The notes: generated from the sequence alone by a model not told the origin. 64,000 bases of DNA from Leptospira kmetyi serovar Malaysia str. Bejo-Iso9 (GCF_000243735.2 NZ_AHMP02000003.1:576001-640000); one strand, 5' to 3'. Positions 31,640 to 54,900 are shown, counted from the stretch's first letter. A program made the numbers and translations.

Positions 31640-31905
31640 TTTAACATTTCCCTTTTTCCGGAATTTGAATCCAATTCCAGGATCATAGAAAAGATCGCAC
31701 CGACGGCTCTGTATAAATTTTCGGGAATTTCCGACCCGACCGGAAACTCGGAAAGCGATTCTGCAAGAATCGGGTTCTCAACGATCGGAACGAAATTTTT
31801 TTGTGCGGTCTTACGAATTACATCTCCCAAAAGGCCGGAGGCCGAAGCGGTGATCACGGGCGCGTTGTCTTTTTGTGGGATGAATTTGAGGGCGACACTG
31901 ATCAT
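31636..31905 (-). CDS. FlhB C-terminal-domain-like protein (YlqH/FlhX type)
   Basis: An 89-residue stand-alone homologue of the cytoplasmic C-terminal domain of the flagellar export switch Flh[41 protein letters not shown], and [22 protein letters not shown]. The autocleavage NPTH motif of FlhB is absent. Small FlhB-like proteins of this kind (FlhX, Bacillus YlqH) can substitute for the cleaved FlhB fragment in some bacteria. It directly follows a FliK-like gene and precedes the HD-GYP-like gene with a 4-base overlap. Confidence 0.82.
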
Positions 31906-32655
31906 TTACGCATTCCATTCCTTTTGAGTCAGGGACGGTTTATAAGACAAATTGTATCCCTGAAAGCTCACTGACGATTCCATTAAAATTCTCTTAAATT
32001 TTTCTTTGTTTTGGCAAGCATGCAAGTACATTTTAAAATTATCAAAAGTGGCGTTGATTTGCAGATCTTCTCCCGAATTTTCCTTCCATAGGAATAGAAC
32101 CATTGTCTTTCCCGTTTTTTCGGTTTGAATCCGAAATAAGAACTTTTTAGTTTCCTCTTGGGGATCGAAGGTTCCTTCCGCGTTTCCTCCCGAAAACTCC
32201 CAACGAAAATAGGGTAATTCGGAATTCCATTCTAAAAAAGGATAATAAGTTTTTAAAATTTTGAACAAAGATGTTTCCGGTGACGCGTCCTTAAATTCGC
32301 TTCCGTTCATTTTTTCGGAAAGTTCCCGAACGCTCATTCCCATACTTTCCAATGCATACGGAGAATTTTCGCTTCCTTTCAGCTCTCTTTCTAAGATCCT
32401 CAGTTCGATCCCTTTTTTTCCCGACTTTACGGCTAACGTAAGAATTTCTCCCGCGAACAAGGGGGTCGATTCGGAGTTCGTCTTTAACTTTTTTCCAGCG
32501 ATCGAAATCCAAGCTCCTCCCGGAAAAATTTCCAAAACGAATGCTTTGACGGTTCGGTTCGAAGGAAAACCGGAAAGCTGAGAATGGAGGGAATCGGATT
32601 CTTTTCCGAAAAGAAGTCTTATATTTCCCGCCTGAAAGTCTGCAGAAAGTTTCAT
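31906..32655 (-). CDS. FliK/YlqG-like hypothetical protein
   Basis: A 249-residue protein with no close match I can name. The C-terminal 75 residues ([58 protein letters not shown]) have the strand-strand-helix-strand shape of the FliK hook-length-control domain. The N-terminal region has a short beta domain ([20 protein letters not shown]). It abuts the FlhB-like gene with no gap, and Bacillus ylqG-ylqH show the same pairing after rnhB, which supports the assignment. Confidence 0.6.
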   Translation of the reverse strand: MKLSADFQAGNIRLLFGKESDSLHSQLSGFPSNRTVKAFVLEIFPGGAWISIAGKKLKTNSESTPLFAGEILTLAVKSGKKGIELRILERELKGSENSPYALESMGMSVRELSEKMNGSEFKDASPETSLFKILKTYYPFLEWNSELPYFRWEFSGGNAEGTFDPQEETKKFLFRIQTEKTGKTMVLFLWKENSGEDLQINATFDNFKMYLHACQNKEKFKRILMESSVSFQGYNLSYKPSLTQKEWNA

Positions 32656-32730
32656 TCGAACCGGTTCCGTTAAAGTATCTTATCCGACATGTAAAGACCG
32701 GAAAAATTCTCGAGCTTTTGTTCGCTCGGT

Positions 32731-33420
32731 TCAATGATTAGACTTTGAAAGAGGCTGTAGAAATTTTCCGGTAAAACTTCTTCTATGAATATCGGAAAGT
32801 CCGTGGCGAAGAATCAGCTCTTCGTGAAGTTTTGTTCCGTATCCCTTGTGTTGGTCGAACTGGTAATCGGGATATTTTTTGGATAAGGAGATCATATAAC
32901 GGTCCCGATCCACCTTTGCGAGAATGGAGGCCGCCACTATGCTTACGATTCTCAGATCTCCTTTTGTGTAAAAGGAAGAACGACTTTTTAGGAATTTCCA
33001 TTCCGGATAACGATTGAAGTTATAATTTCCGTCGATCAAAAGCTGGAGAGGCAAAGTCGATTGAGCGGCTCGAATCGCCAGTTTGGAACATCTTCGGATT
33101 CCTTCCAGAACCGCGCGGTTGATTCCCTCTTTGTCGATATAACCCGGACTTAAAAAAGTTCGATAAGAGATCTGAGCGGTTTTTAGAATTTCCGGATAAA
33201 GGGCTTCCCTTTTTTTCTCGGAGAGTTTTTTGGAATCGGTCAGTCCCCGGAGAATCTTTCCTTCCCGGATCTGCGTTAGAGTGTTTTGGGAAAAGGAGAC
33301 AAGTGCAACAGAGAGAGGCCCCGCGTAAGGACCTCTTCCGGCTTCGTCGATCCCGCAAGGAATCGATTCTGAGTAAAACCGGAGTTCTTCCGGTTCAAAA
33401 CGAGTAGAAACTTCCGGCAA
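32731..33420 (-). CDS. rnhB: Ribonuclease HII
   Basis: A 229-residue RNase HII that removes ribonucleotides and RNA primers from RNA-DNA hybrids. The signature [20 protein letters not shown] carries catalytic D25 and E26. [26 protein letters not shown] and [17 protein letters not shown] supply the remaining acidic residues and the GRG-(x)n-DSK pattern. It lies 6 bases after rplS, as in many bacteria. Confidence 0.95.
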   Translation of the reverse strand: MPEVSTRFEPEELRFYSESIPCGIDEAGRGPYAGPLSVALVSFSQNTLTQIREGKILRGLTDSKKLSEKKREALYPEILKTAQISYRTFLSPGYIDKEGINRAVLEGIRRCSKLAIRAAQSTLPLQLLIDGNYNFNRYPEWKFLKSRSSFYTKGDLRIVSIVAASILAKVDRDRYMISLSKKYPDYQFDQHKGYGTKLHEELILRHGLSDIHRRSFTGKFLQPLSKSNH

Positions 33421-33426
33421 ACCGGA

Positions 33427-35035
<1,609 letters not shown>

Positions 35036-35043
<8 letters not shown>

Positions 35044-35265
35044 TGATTTCTAAGGAGAAGTTTTTTCCTGCTTTAACGGAAGCCGCAGTAAGAATCGCGC
35101 GCAGGGATTTTGCAATACGACCGTTCTTACCGATGACCTTTCCCACGTCTTTCGGGGAAACTCTGAGTTCGATGATGTTTTGTTCTTCTCCTTCGATTTC
35201 CCGAATTACGATTTCTTCGGGAAATTCAACGAGAGAAGCAACAATGTACTTCAGTAATTCTTCCA

Positions 35266-35266
<1 letters not shown>
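35036..35266 (-). CDS. khpA: KH-domain RNA-binding protein (KhpA/YlqC)
   Basis: A 76-residue single KH domain: GxxG loop [20 protein letters not shown], with [20 protein letters not shown] before it. KhpA proteins bind RNA, often with KhpB/Jag, and influence cell division and translation in Firmicutes. Its position between rpsP and rimM matches ylqC in Bacillus. The ATG overlaps the rpsP stop by one base. Confidence 0.92.
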
Positions 35267-35535
<269 letters not shown>

Positions 35536-35604
35536 ATATTTTCCTTTTAACCCATTCTATACTTTCGGATCGAGGACGATCGAAAAAAGAATGCATGATT
35601 TTTA

Positions 35605-35649
35605 CCAATATTGGACAATATGTCCCCCTGTCAAGAAATGATCTGACAG
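35605..35649 (-). promoter_or_regulatory. Candidate rpsP-operon promoter with nested inverted repeats
   Basis: Leftward consensus -35 TTGACA is at 35634-35629, with a -10-like TATTGG at 35610-35605 (18-base spacer). Three inverted repeats sit on it: CTGTCA/TGACAG (35628-35633 with 35644-35649), GGACA-ATA-TGTCC (35613-35625), and the palindrome CCAATATTGG (35605-35614). The spacer repeat would place a regulator between the boxes. The sequence elements are direct; the regulatory reading is inferred. Confidence 0.45.
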
Positions 35650-35664
35650 AAAAGACGAGGTTCT

Positions 35665-36305
35665 TTACTTTGCCAAAGATTTGAGATTCTTTGCGTTGTC
35701 TACGGGATTTCCCGTTTTATAAAGTCCGGCCCCGACGACTACGATATCCACTCCGTTCTTCTTCAACTCTTGGATGTTGGTATCGTTTACCCCTCCGTCC
35801 ACTTCGAGTTCGATCGCTCTGGATCCGATCAGCTCTTTTGCTTTACGGATTTTTTCCATTCCGTTTGCGATAAACTTTTGTCCGTAAAAGCCCGGTTCCA
35901 CGGTCATCAGAAGGATCAGATCCACATAAGGAAGAACGTTTTCTAAGTGAGAAACGGGAGTTCCCGGATTCAAGGAAACTCCTACTTTGGTTCCGTGGCT
36001 TTTGATTTCCTGAGCGAGTCGTACCGGAAAGTCGGTTGTCTCGATGTGAAAGGTCATACAATAAGGATTGAGTTCGTAGTATTTTGCGACGTGATTCTCC
36101 GGTTTGGAAACCATCAAATGAACGTCTAACGGAATCGATGTGAGCGCTTTTACTTCTTTGCTGAGCGCCTCTCCAAAACTGATCTGAGGGACGAAATTTC
36201 CGTCCATCACGTCCATGTGCATAAGATCGATCGCCTTCGGATCGTAATCGGGAACGGTTTTTCCGAGTTCTGTAAGTTTAGTAGCTAAGATGGATGCGGA
36301 GATTT

Positions 36306-36309
<4 letters not shown>
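35665..36309 (-). CDS. rpe: Ribulose-phosphate 3-epimerase
   Basis: A 214-residue TIM-barrel enzyme interconverting ribulose-5-phosphate and xylulose-5-phosphate in the pentose phosphate pathway. It shows [11 protein letters not shown] at the N-terminus, the metal-site pieces [19 protein letters not shown] and [27 protein letters not shown], and ELEVDGGVN. It overlaps the PASTA gene by 4 bases and is the last gene of the upstream block. Confidence 0.95.
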
Positions 36310-38250
<1,941 letters not shown>

Positions 38251-38254
<4 letters not shown>

Positions 38255-40190
38255 ACCAAGTCCAAAGGATCGAAGTCGATTTCCAAATACACTTTTTTGG
38301 AGAGTTTCAAAGGACGAATTTCTTTTTTAAAAATTTCCCTCCACGCGTTCAAGGAGGACGTTTTGAGAATGATATGATTGCGGAAGTTGGAATCGATTCT
38401 ATAAAACGGACAAGGGGCGGGTCCGAGCAACACCGTATCTTTGGAAGGGAAGAATTTTTTAAGAGCCGAAAAAACGAGTTCGATCGTTTCGAGAGAAATC
38501 TGTTCGTCTTTGGAACGGGAAACGATTCGAACGAGCCTCGAAAACGGCGGATAAAAAAGATCCTTTCGAACCGGAATTTCAGATTCATAAAATTGAATAT
38601 AGTCTTGATGGGTCGCCATCTGAATCACGGGATGATCGGGAGCGTTCGTTTCGATCAAAACTTCTCCCTTGAGTTTGGAGCGCCCCGCCCTTCCCGCAAC
38701 CTGAGTCAAAAGAGAAAAGACCCTTTCGTTGGCTCGAAAGTCCGGAAGTCCGAGTCCGATCCCCGCGTTTAAAACGCCGACTAACGTAACCTGGGAAGCG
38801 TCGAGTCCTTTCGCAATCATCTGCGTTCCGGTGAGAATGTCGATTTCTCCTCCGAGAAGACGGGATATAACTTCGTTTAACAAACTTCGATCCTGAATCG
38901 AATCCTGATCCAGTCGTTCCACTCTCGTATTCGGAAACGCTTCGAGAAGATTCTCCTCCAGCTTCTGTGTTCCGGTTCCCTTGAGGGTCAGACTTTCCCC
39001 CATTCTTTTTTCCAAAGAATCGAGAGTCTCTGTATGTCCGCAGAGATGACAGATCGCCGTTCCTTTTTTATGGTAACAGAGATTGGTCGTGCAGTTCGGA
39101 CAAGGAACATACGAAGATGTAGCCGGAGAATAAATCAAAGGACTATAACCCCTTCGATTCAAAAGAAGAATGACCTGTTCTTTTTTATCCAATCGTTGTT
39201 TGATCGCGAACGAAAGTTCGGAGCTAAGAACGTTAGACTCCTTTTGATTCTCCACGATCCGGACCGTGGGGGGCACGACCCCTTCCGGTCTTTTGGTAAG
39301 CGTATGGAGATGGATCTTTCCTTCTATCGCTAAGTGATAAATTTCCAAGGAAGGTGTGGCCGTTCCCATCACGAGAACCGCGTTGTTGGTTTTGCATCTT
39401 TGCATCGCAACCTGACGCGCGTGATAACGAGGACTCGAATGTTCCTTAAAGGAAGAATCATGATCCTCGTCTATGATGACAAGACCCAGATTGGAAACCG
39501 GAGCGAAGACCGCGCTTCTCGTTCCGACCGCGATTCTTTTTTTACCGCTTAAGAGTTCGTTGTATGCCTTGAACTTTTCCGAAACCTTGAGCGCGGAATG
39601 TAGAACCGCGAGTTGACCCGGAAAGATCAGTTCCAGTTTTCGAATGATATGAAACGTCAAACTGATTTCGGGAACGAGAAGAATCACGGAGCGGTTCGGA
39701 GTTTCCAGAGCCTTTCGGATGAGATGGATATAAACCTCCGTTTTGCCCGAGCCGGTGATTCCGAACAAAAGATGCGCCGCGGTTTGTCCGAACGTGGAAA
39801 GAATATTTTGATAAGCGACTTCCTGTTCTTCGTTGAGTTTGACGGGTTTTCCTTCCGCATCCGAAGGAAAGGCTTCGAGTTTGACCTGTCTTCTTCCCGC
39901 TGGAATCATCTTGTAGATACATTCTCCAAGAGAAGCAATGTATTGATCCTTCATCCAATACGCGAGATCGATTTGTTCCTGAAGAACGATCGGGGTTTTG
40001 TCGATGATCTTTTCCAAGGGAAAAACCTTGTAGTTCGGTTCGTTTTGATGAACGGATACGATGATCCCTTCTTCTTCCCGGTTTCTGAGTTTGGCGAGAA
40101 CGCGCACTCCGACCGGAGTGTTCGCGGGGACTTCGTATGTGAACGTATCCTCTTCGATCGGAAGATCGAAGGCGACTTCCGCATAATAAA

Positions 40191-40194
<4 letters not shown>
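38251..40194 (-). CDS. priA: Primosomal protein PriA, lacking one zinc site
   Basis: A 647-residue replication-restart helicase, somewhat shorter than E. coli PriA (732). The 3'-DNA-binding N-domain is followed by a helicase core with LFGITGSGKTEVYIHLI (Walker A) and IIDEDHDSSFKEH, and later GTQMIAKGLDASQVTLV and QVAGRAGRSKLKGEV. Of the eight zinc cysteines usual in PriA only C365/C368 (CPNC) and C382/C385 (CHLC) remain. The outer pair motifs, normally CxxCG before and CPxCGS after, read SPATSSY and EKRMGES. It overlaps fmt and the UDG-like gene by 4 bases each. Confidence 0.94.
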
Positions 40195-42381
<2,187 letters not shown>

Positions 42382-42394
42382 GGAATGTAAACGG

Positions 42395-44185
<1,791 letters not shown>

Positions 44186-44200
44186 AGTTTCATCGTCGAT

Positions 44201-44439
<239 letters not shown>

Positions 44440-44468
<29 letters not shown>

Positions 44469-45405
44469 CTTTACCCTGCTGTAAATACTGACTCAGTTTT
44501 TGATTGAATTCTTGCGCGGCGTTTTTGCCGAGTTTGCGCAGACGCTGGTTCATCGCCGCGGTTTCCACGATGATCGGAATGTTTCTTCCCGGTCGAACGG
44601 GAACCCGAATCAAAGGGATCTGAACGCCTAACAATTCTTCGGTGGGATTTTCAAGACCGGTTCTGTCGAAGTCCTTGTCTTCGGTCCATTCTTCCAAATG
44701 AATGATGAGTTCTATGAGTTTGTGATCGCGGACCGAACCGATTCCGAATATATCCTTAATATTCAAAATTCCTAATCCACGGATTTCCATGTGATGTCGC
44801 AATAAATCCGAACAGGTTCCGATAAGATAACTTTCGGAAAGTCTTCGGATCTCCACCATGTCGTCGGCGACGAGACGATGTCCCCTTTCGATGAGTTCGA
44901 GAGCGGTTTCGCTTTTTCCCACTCCGCTTTTTCCCGAAAGGAGAATTCCGATTCCGAAAACCTCGATCAAAACCCCGTGTCGCATCGTTCTCGGCGCGAG
45001 ACTTCGATCCAAAATTCCGGAGATCAACGTGATGAACTTATGCGTGGAAACGTCCGAGATCATAAGAGGGATTCCGAGTTGTTCGCAATTCTCCATAAAA
45101 ATCGGAGGGGGCATGTTTCCGTGCGTGAAGATGATGCAGTTGAGATGAAAACTAAAAAACTCCGCGGCGATTTTTTTCAGATCTTCGGGAGTTCTGGAAG
45201 TGATGTAAGCCCATTCTCCCTTGCCGAAAATTTGGATCCGATCGTGCGCGAAACTTTCGTAAAAGCCGGTGAGGGAAAGTCCGGGGCGGTTGATCTCGGA
45301 CATGTTGATTCGATTCGTGAGTCCCTTTTCACCCGCGAGCATTTTTAAGCCCAACTCTTCGTGTTCGTTGAGAATATTGGAAACGTTGATGCCTGGCATG
45401 GACAT
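44440..45405 (-). CDS. hprK: HPr kinase/phosphorylase
   Basis: A 321-residue bifunctional HprK that phosphorylates and dephosphorylates the regulatory serine of HPr. An N-terminal domain (1-130) precedes the catalytic domain with H143 (MRHGVLIEVFG), Walker A GKSGVGKS (158-165), DDMVEIRR and the signature EIRGLGILNIKDIFG. It is placed between rpoN (3-base gap) and ptsH (29-base overlap). In proteobacteria and spirochaetes lacking a sugar PTS this pair is thought to be a regulatory relic linked to rpoN. Confidence 0.94.
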
Positions 45406-45408
45406 AGG

Positions 45409-47552
<2,144 letters not shown>

Positions 47553-47561
47553 ATTCTTAGC

Positions 47562-48937
<1,376 letters not shown>

Positions 48938-48941
<4 letters not shown>

Positions 48942-49522
48942 GGGGAACCGGCCGCTTTCAACGGGTTCGTTCCGCCTTGTGTGATCGCGCTCGGCTTAAG
49001 AATCGTGAACTTATTCAAATCCTTATCGGCTCTGAGTCCGATTCCTCGGATCGTAGTTCCGTCCGCGCTTACGGTCACTTCCGTATCGGATACGAGCTTT
49101 TTCGTATCCATGTTGTATTCCATCGCCCTGGCGGTAAGCGTTTTGTTGTCTTCGGTTCTTAAGAAGATTTTACCCTCTAAGATCATCAATCTTGTCTTGT
49201 GATTGATCTCTCCCTTTTCGGCGAGAAGTTTCGATTTGAATTTTCCGCCCTCGAACTGATCGAAGTCGATATTGTAGAAGATGGTTTTATTCTCGTTTAC
49301 GTAGACGTAGGATTCTTCCGCTCTGAGTTCCCATTGGAGTTGTCCGTTTTCGTCGTAGGCTTCCCGTTTGAAGTTGCGAATGGAAACGGAGGAACCGCTT
49401 TCTCTTTCCTTTTCCACTCTTTCGTAATTTACTTTTTTGCAATCGAAGAATGAAAACGAGAAGAAGACGCAGACAACCGAAAGGAAAACGATCCGAATCC
49501 GATTGAGGTTGTTCTTCTTCAT
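48938..49522 (-). CDS. lptC: LptC-like LPS export protein
   Basis: A 194-residue protein: N-terminal hydrophobic segment (IVFLSVVCVFFSFSFF) ending in DCKK, which could be a lipobox or a single anchor helix, then an LptC/OstA-type beta domain (SIRNFKREAYDENGQLQWEL, FDQFEGGKFKSKLLAEKGEI, DTEVTVSADGTTIRGIGLRA). LptC passes LPS from LptBFG to LptA. Order lptC-lptA-lptB is standard. It lies 16 bases after kdsA. Confidence 0.88.
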
Positions 49523-49538
49523 AAAAATTGGGTCGCAG

Positions 49539-50396
49539 TTAGTTTCTGGAAACGAGAATCTCTTTTTTGATATAACGATCCAAACCGATCATCTCCTTCA
49601 AAAGGGATTTGATCTGAGAAAGAGGATATTGAGTCGTCGCATCGGAAAGAGCCTTTTCGGGATTGGGATGGACTTCCATAAAAATTCCTTCGATGCCGAG
49701 AGAAACCGCGGAACGAAGAACGCTCGGAATGAATTCTCTTTGTCCGCCGGTGCTGTTTCCCGCCGCTCCCGGAAGTTGCGCGGAATGGGTCGCGTCGAAT
49801 ACGACCGGAATATCGAATCCGTGGATGATCGGGATCGCCCTTCCGTCGAAGATCAGATTTCCGTAACCGAAGCTCGTTCCTCTTTCGGTTACGATACATT
49901 TTTCGTTTCCGGATTCTTTCATCTTAACGGCGATATGACGCGTGTCGGCCGGTGCAAGAAATTGACCTTTTTTCACGTTCACCCATTTTCCCGTTTTTGC
50001 GGATTCGGCGATCAGATCGGTTTGTCTGCAAAGAAAGGCCGGAATCTGGTAAACGTCGATCACGTCTTTCAGAGGAGCGATCTGATGCGTTTCGTGGATA
50101 TCCGTCAGAACGGGAACGTTGTATTTGTTTTTGATATATTCTAAATTCTTAATGCCTTCGGCGAGTCCCGGACCTCTGTAAGAATTTACGGAGGAACGGT
50201 TCGCTTTGTCGAAACTGCTTTTGAATATATAAGGAATTTTTAATTCTCCGCAGATCTCGATCATTTCCGCACAGACTCGATCCAACAGGTCGCGATTCTC
50301 CATAACGCAGGGACCGGAGATCAAAAAGAACGGTTCGTCTCCTCCGATTTTGGCTCCGTTTAGAAAATCTCTTTTGGTGCAGGTATTGTCTTTCAT
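49539..50396 (-). CDS. kdsA: 3-deoxy-8-phosphooctulonate synthase
   Basis: KDO-8-phosphate synthase, 285 residues from the ATG at 50396, condensing arabinose-5-phosphate and phosphoenolpyruvate for LPS inner core. FLISGPCVMENRDLL, PYIFKSSFDKANRSSVNSYRG, VLTDIHETHQI and IVFDATHSAQLPG are family motifs. The frame is open a further 38 residues upstream, but that lies inside pyrG and carries no homology. The chosen ATG is preceded by AAAGGATAAAC and lies 2 bases after the pyrG stop. Confidence 0.95.
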   Translation of the reverse strand: MKDNTCTKRDFLNGAKIGGDEPFFLISGPCVMENRDLLDRVCAEMIEICGELKIPYIFKSSFDKANRSSVNSYRGPGLAEGIKNLEYIKNKYNVPVLTDIHETHQIAPLKDVIDVYQIPAFLCRQTDLIAESAKTGKWVNVKKGQFLAPADTRHIAVKMKESGNEKCIVTERGTSFGYGNLIFDGRAIPIIHGFDIPVVFDATHSAQLPGAAGNSTGGQREFIPSVLRSAVSLGIEGIFMEVHPNPEKALSDATTQYPLSQIKSLLKEMIGLDRYIKKEILVSRN

Positions 50397-50398
50397 GT

Positions 50399-52015
<1,617 letters not shown>

Positions 52016-52115
52016 CTTGCATTCCCGCCTTTCAGAACAGAGTTTTGAGTGTTTCCAGAAATTCAAACAGGAATTTCTAAGAATTCTGTCTCTAAAAAAA
52101 TAGAAGGACTTCGTT

Positions 52116-52592
52116 TTAGAGTTTCAGGATTTTCTCGATGAGAAGCGAGGTGGATTTTCCGGGGACAAAGGGTAAGATTTTGACTTCTCCGCCGAATTGA
52201 CGAACAATCGGAGTTTCGGGAAGTTCTTCGACTTTGTAATCTCCCCCCTTTACGTGGATGGAAGGTTTTACGAGTCGGATGAGATCGAGGGGCGTGTCTT
52301 GGGAAAAAATCGTGACCGCGTCCACAAATCTTAGGTTGGAAAGTAGAATGGCCCGATCTTCCTCGGAAACGACGGGTCTTTGTTCTCCCTTGAGACGTTT
52401 TACGGAAGAATCCGCGTTCAGTCCCACCCAGAGAAAATCTCCGAGTTCTCTCGCCTGGGAAAGATAGGTGACGTGTCCTTTGTGAACGAGATCAAAACAT
52501 CCGTTTGTGAATACGATTCTTTTGTCCTTACGAATTTGGTCGGCGAAATCTGCGGCCTGATCCCAGGGAACGATATGATTTTTCAAATCCAT
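52116..52592 (-). CDS. rfaE2: Heptose-1-phosphate adenylyltransferase (HldE C-domain type)
   Basis: A 158-residue nucleotidyltransferase transferring AMP to D-glycero-beta-D-manno-heptose 1-phosphate, for ADP-heptose and LPS core. It shows VFTNGCFDLVHKGHVTYLSQA with the HxGH motif and VKGGDYKVEELPET near the end. In E. coli this is the C-terminal half of HldE; here it is a separate gene 2 bases after the kinase. Confidence 0.94.
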   Translation of the reverse strand: MDLKNHIVPWDQAADFADQIRKDKRIVFTNGCFDLVHKGHVTYLSQARELGDFLWVGLNADSSVKRLKGEQRPVVSEEDRAILLSNLRFVDAVTIFSQDTPLDLIRLVKPSIHVKGGDYKVEELPETPIVRQFGGEVKILPFVPGKSTSLLIEKILKL

Positions 52593-52594
52593 TC

Positions 52595-53608
52595 TTACTT
52601 TTGAAAACTCCCCATCGATTGTAAGGACGCTTCGAGTTCTTCCGGCGTTACGGTTTCTGCTCCGAGTTTTCCGACTACGACGCCCGCGGCGGCGTTTGAT
52701 ACGACGCTTGCGTCCAACTCGCTGAGCCCCGCCGCGTGATACGCGGTATAGGCGCTGATGACGGTATCACCGGCTCCGGTTACGTCGAAAACTTCTCTTG
52801 CGACCGTCGGTATATGAAAGATTTCTTTTTTAGCGGAGAGATAGAGGCTCATTCCTTTTTCCCCTCTTGTAATCATCAGAGAAGGACAGGAAAGTTTTTC
52901 CGAAATTTCTTCGGCCGCTTTTAAGACCTCGGAATCGTTCTCGAGTTTTTTGCCGATCGCCTTTCCCGCTTCGTGATGGTTCGGGGTGAGAATGCTCACG
53001 CCTTGGTAAAGAAAAAAATGACTGACCTGGGGATCCACGGTTACGATCTTTTTTTTATCCACGCAAATCTTGGAAACCTCGCCGATGATTCTCGGCGTTA
53101 AGGTACCCTTATCGTAATCGGAAAGAACGACCGCGTCTGCGGAATCGATTCTTTCTAAGAAAGCTTTCAGAAGTTCGTCTTCCTCTTTTTGTGTGATCGG
53201 TTTTAATTCTTCCTTGTCGATTCTGCAAACTTGTTGATGTCCCGCGATCACTCTCGTTTTTAAGATGGTCGGTACGTCTTCGGATTGAATTAGAAAATTC
53301 TGATTTTGATCCGTCTTTTCATCGGAAAGAAGTTTCGAGAGACTTTTTGCCTTTTCGTCTTTTCCGGATCTTCCTAAAACGATGGAAGTAACTCCTAAAC
53401 TCGATAAATTTTTGACTACGTTTCCCGCTCCGCCTAAGGTTATTTTTTCCTTTCGAACCCAGACGACCGGTACGGGAGCTTCGGGAGAAATTCGATTCAC
53501 TTCTCCGATCAGATATTCGTCCAGGATGAAATCTCCGATTACGATGATTTTTAAATTCTTAAGATTCGCCGTGGAAGTTTGAAAGCGGTTTCGATCGAGA
53601 TAATACAA
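52595..53608 (-). CDS. rfaE1: Heptose-7-phosphate kinase (HldE N-domain type, PfkB family)
   Basis: A 337-residue ribokinase-family enzyme phosphorylating heptose-7-phosphate at C1. IVIGDFILDEYLIGEVNRISPEAPVPVV, LGGAGNVVKNLSSLG and the PfkB anion hole FDVTGAGDTVISAYTA are present. TTG at 53608 is the only possible start, since an in-frame TAG lies two codons upstream. No ribosome site is evident. Its first bases overlap the divergent Lon-N gene's open frame. Confidence 0.93.
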   Translation of the reverse strand: MYYLDRNRFQTSTANLKNLKIIVIGDFILDEYLIGEVNRISPEAPVPVVWVRKEKITLGGAGNVVKNLSSLGVTSIVLGRSGKDEKAKSLSKLLSDEKTDQNQNFLIQSEDVPTILKTRVIAGHQQVCRIDKEELKPITQKEEDELLKAFLERIDSADAVVLSDYDKGTLTPRIIGEVSKICVDKKKIVTVDPQVSHFFLYQGVSILTPNHHEAGKAIGKKLENDSEVLKAAEEISEKLSCPSLMITRGEKGMSLYLSAKKEIFHIPTVAREVFDVTGAGDTVISAYTAYHAAGLSELDASVVSNAAAGVVVGKLGAETVTPEELEASLQSMGSFQK

Positions 53609-53633
53609 ATTCTACTAGTCCTTGGGATTTTGA

Positions 53634-53662
53634 TTTACGGTTTCTCTCTAAGCAGTTATAGT
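53634..53662 (+). promoter_or_regulatory. Candidate promoter of the Lon-N-domain gene
   Basis: TTTACG (53634-53639), a 17-base spacer and TATAGT (53657-53662) form a good sigma-70-type pair. Transcription would start around 53669-53672, at or next to the probable GTG start codon at 53672. This suggests a leaderless or nearly leaderless message. Confidence 0.4.
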
Positions 53663-53671
53663 ATCCTTCCC

Positions 53672-54286
53672 GTGTCAACCACTACTGTCCCCATCTTTCC
53701 GTTGCCGGAAATCATTCTATTCCCTGGGACATACCTACCTCTTCACATCTTTGAACCTCGTTACCGATTGATGCTCGATTATTGTATGGAATCCGGAGAA
53801 GAATTGGCCGTTGCCCCCATTCTTCCCGCTAAGTCCAGAGCGCCTTCCAAACATCCCGAGATCGAGACCGTTTTCGGTTGGGGAAAAATCATTCGAAGAG
53901 ATCCGTTGCCCGACGGTCGATCGAATATTCTTTTGGAAGGAAAGGGAATCGCTAAACTGATCGACTACGAAACGGTGGAGCCGTTTCGGGTGGCGCGTAT
54001 CGAAAAGATCGAACCGGATTTCGAATATCTAAAGGACGAAGATTTTAGAAAGACTTTCGAACGCCTTCTGTTTCTTACAAAACGAATTCTTCTTTCGGAA
54101 GGCGCCGGGGAAGATTTGATTCTTCGTATGAACGAACTCATGACTCATCCTTTTCCGATCGATTTTATCGCTTCCATTCTCAATTTTGAATTTTCCAAAA
54201 AACAAGAGATTCTTGTGGATCCAAACCCGTTGGAGAAAACGAAAATTCTTATGGAGATCGTGGAAGAATTGAATTTGAAAGAATAG
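53672..54286 (+). CDS. Lon N-terminal-domain (LON substrate-binding) protein
   Basis: About 204 residues from GTG at 53672; the open frame starts at 53579 but that part lies over the rfaE1 start and over a promoter-like sequence. The LON N-domain is clear: [30 protein letters not shown], then [15 protein letters not shown] and a C-terminal helical part ([18 protein letters not shown]). No ATPase or protease domain follows, so it is the stand-alone PUA-like form of unknown role, perhaps substrate or RNA binding. No Shine-Dalgarno is visible. Confidence 0.82.
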   Translation: MSTTTVPIFPLPEIILFPGTYLPLHIFEPRYRLMLDYCMESGEELAVAPILPAKSRAPSKHPEIETVFGWGKIIRRDPLPDGRSNILLEGKGIAKLIDYETVEPFRVARIEKIEPDFEYLKDEDFRKTFERLLFLTKRILLSEGAGEDLILRMNELMTHPFPIDFIASILNFEFSKKQEILVDPNPLEKTKILMEIVEELNLKE

Positions 54287-54360
54287 TTTTTTCGGAGTTT
54301 TTTAGTTTACGGCCGGGTTCTCAGGGTTCCATAAGTGCGCTTCGGAGAACCGTTTCTTGT

Positions 54361-54900
54361 ATGGGCGTTTTATTGCTGAATTCCGATCCGGAAATCCGTT
54401 CGATTCTTCAAGAAAGAAAAACGGAAGTTGTTACCCTTTTGATTCCCGAAGCTACGTTATTCGCGTTGGGTGAAAAGGGGCGAAAAAATCTCGGGAAACA
54501 GATTCCGATTCTTTTGAAGTATTATTCCAAGTATTTGTCCACGACAAAACGTTTGGGGAAGAATGCTCGTAAAACTATCTATCAACCGAGTCCGGGCAAG
54601 GAGAAAATGAAGAGAATCAATGTGCGTTTGAGCACGGGAAGTTGGTCTTTGCTCGGTGCGCTTGCTCAAGTTCACGGGGTTTCTCGGTGTTTTCTTTTTA
54701 ATTATTTACTTTGGTTTGAAAAAGTTGGGGTCGGGGATTCTATCGTGAGAACTATGAATGAGGGAGGTCCTACGTTTCACAGGGAATACAAATACATTCT
54801 TCACCTCGATCTTCTGAAAAACGAAATAACACGCAGATTAGAATGCAACCCGAGGAGCACTTTTTTCGTGGTAAACTACGAAAGTTTGTACAGCTCGTAA
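54361..54900 (+). CDS. DUF1564 family protein (Leptospira-specific paralogue family)
   Basis: A 179-residue basic protein of the DUF1564 family, known only from Leptospira, where it occurs in many copies per genome. Recognisable parts are [75 protein letters not shown] and [20 protein letters not shown]. The central segment looks like a ribbon-helix-helix type DNA-binding fold (strand plus two helices), but function is unknown. It stands alone, which suits a dispersed multicopy gene. Confidence 0.85.
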   Translation: MGVLLLNSDPEIRSILQERKTEVVTLLIPEATLFALGEKGRKNLGKQIPILLKYYSKYLSTTKRLGKNARKTIYQPSPGKEKMKRINVRLSTGSWSLLGALAQVHGVSRCFLFNYLLWFEKVGVGDSIVRTMNEGGPTFHREYKYILHLDLLKNEITRRLECNPRSTFFVVNYESLYSS

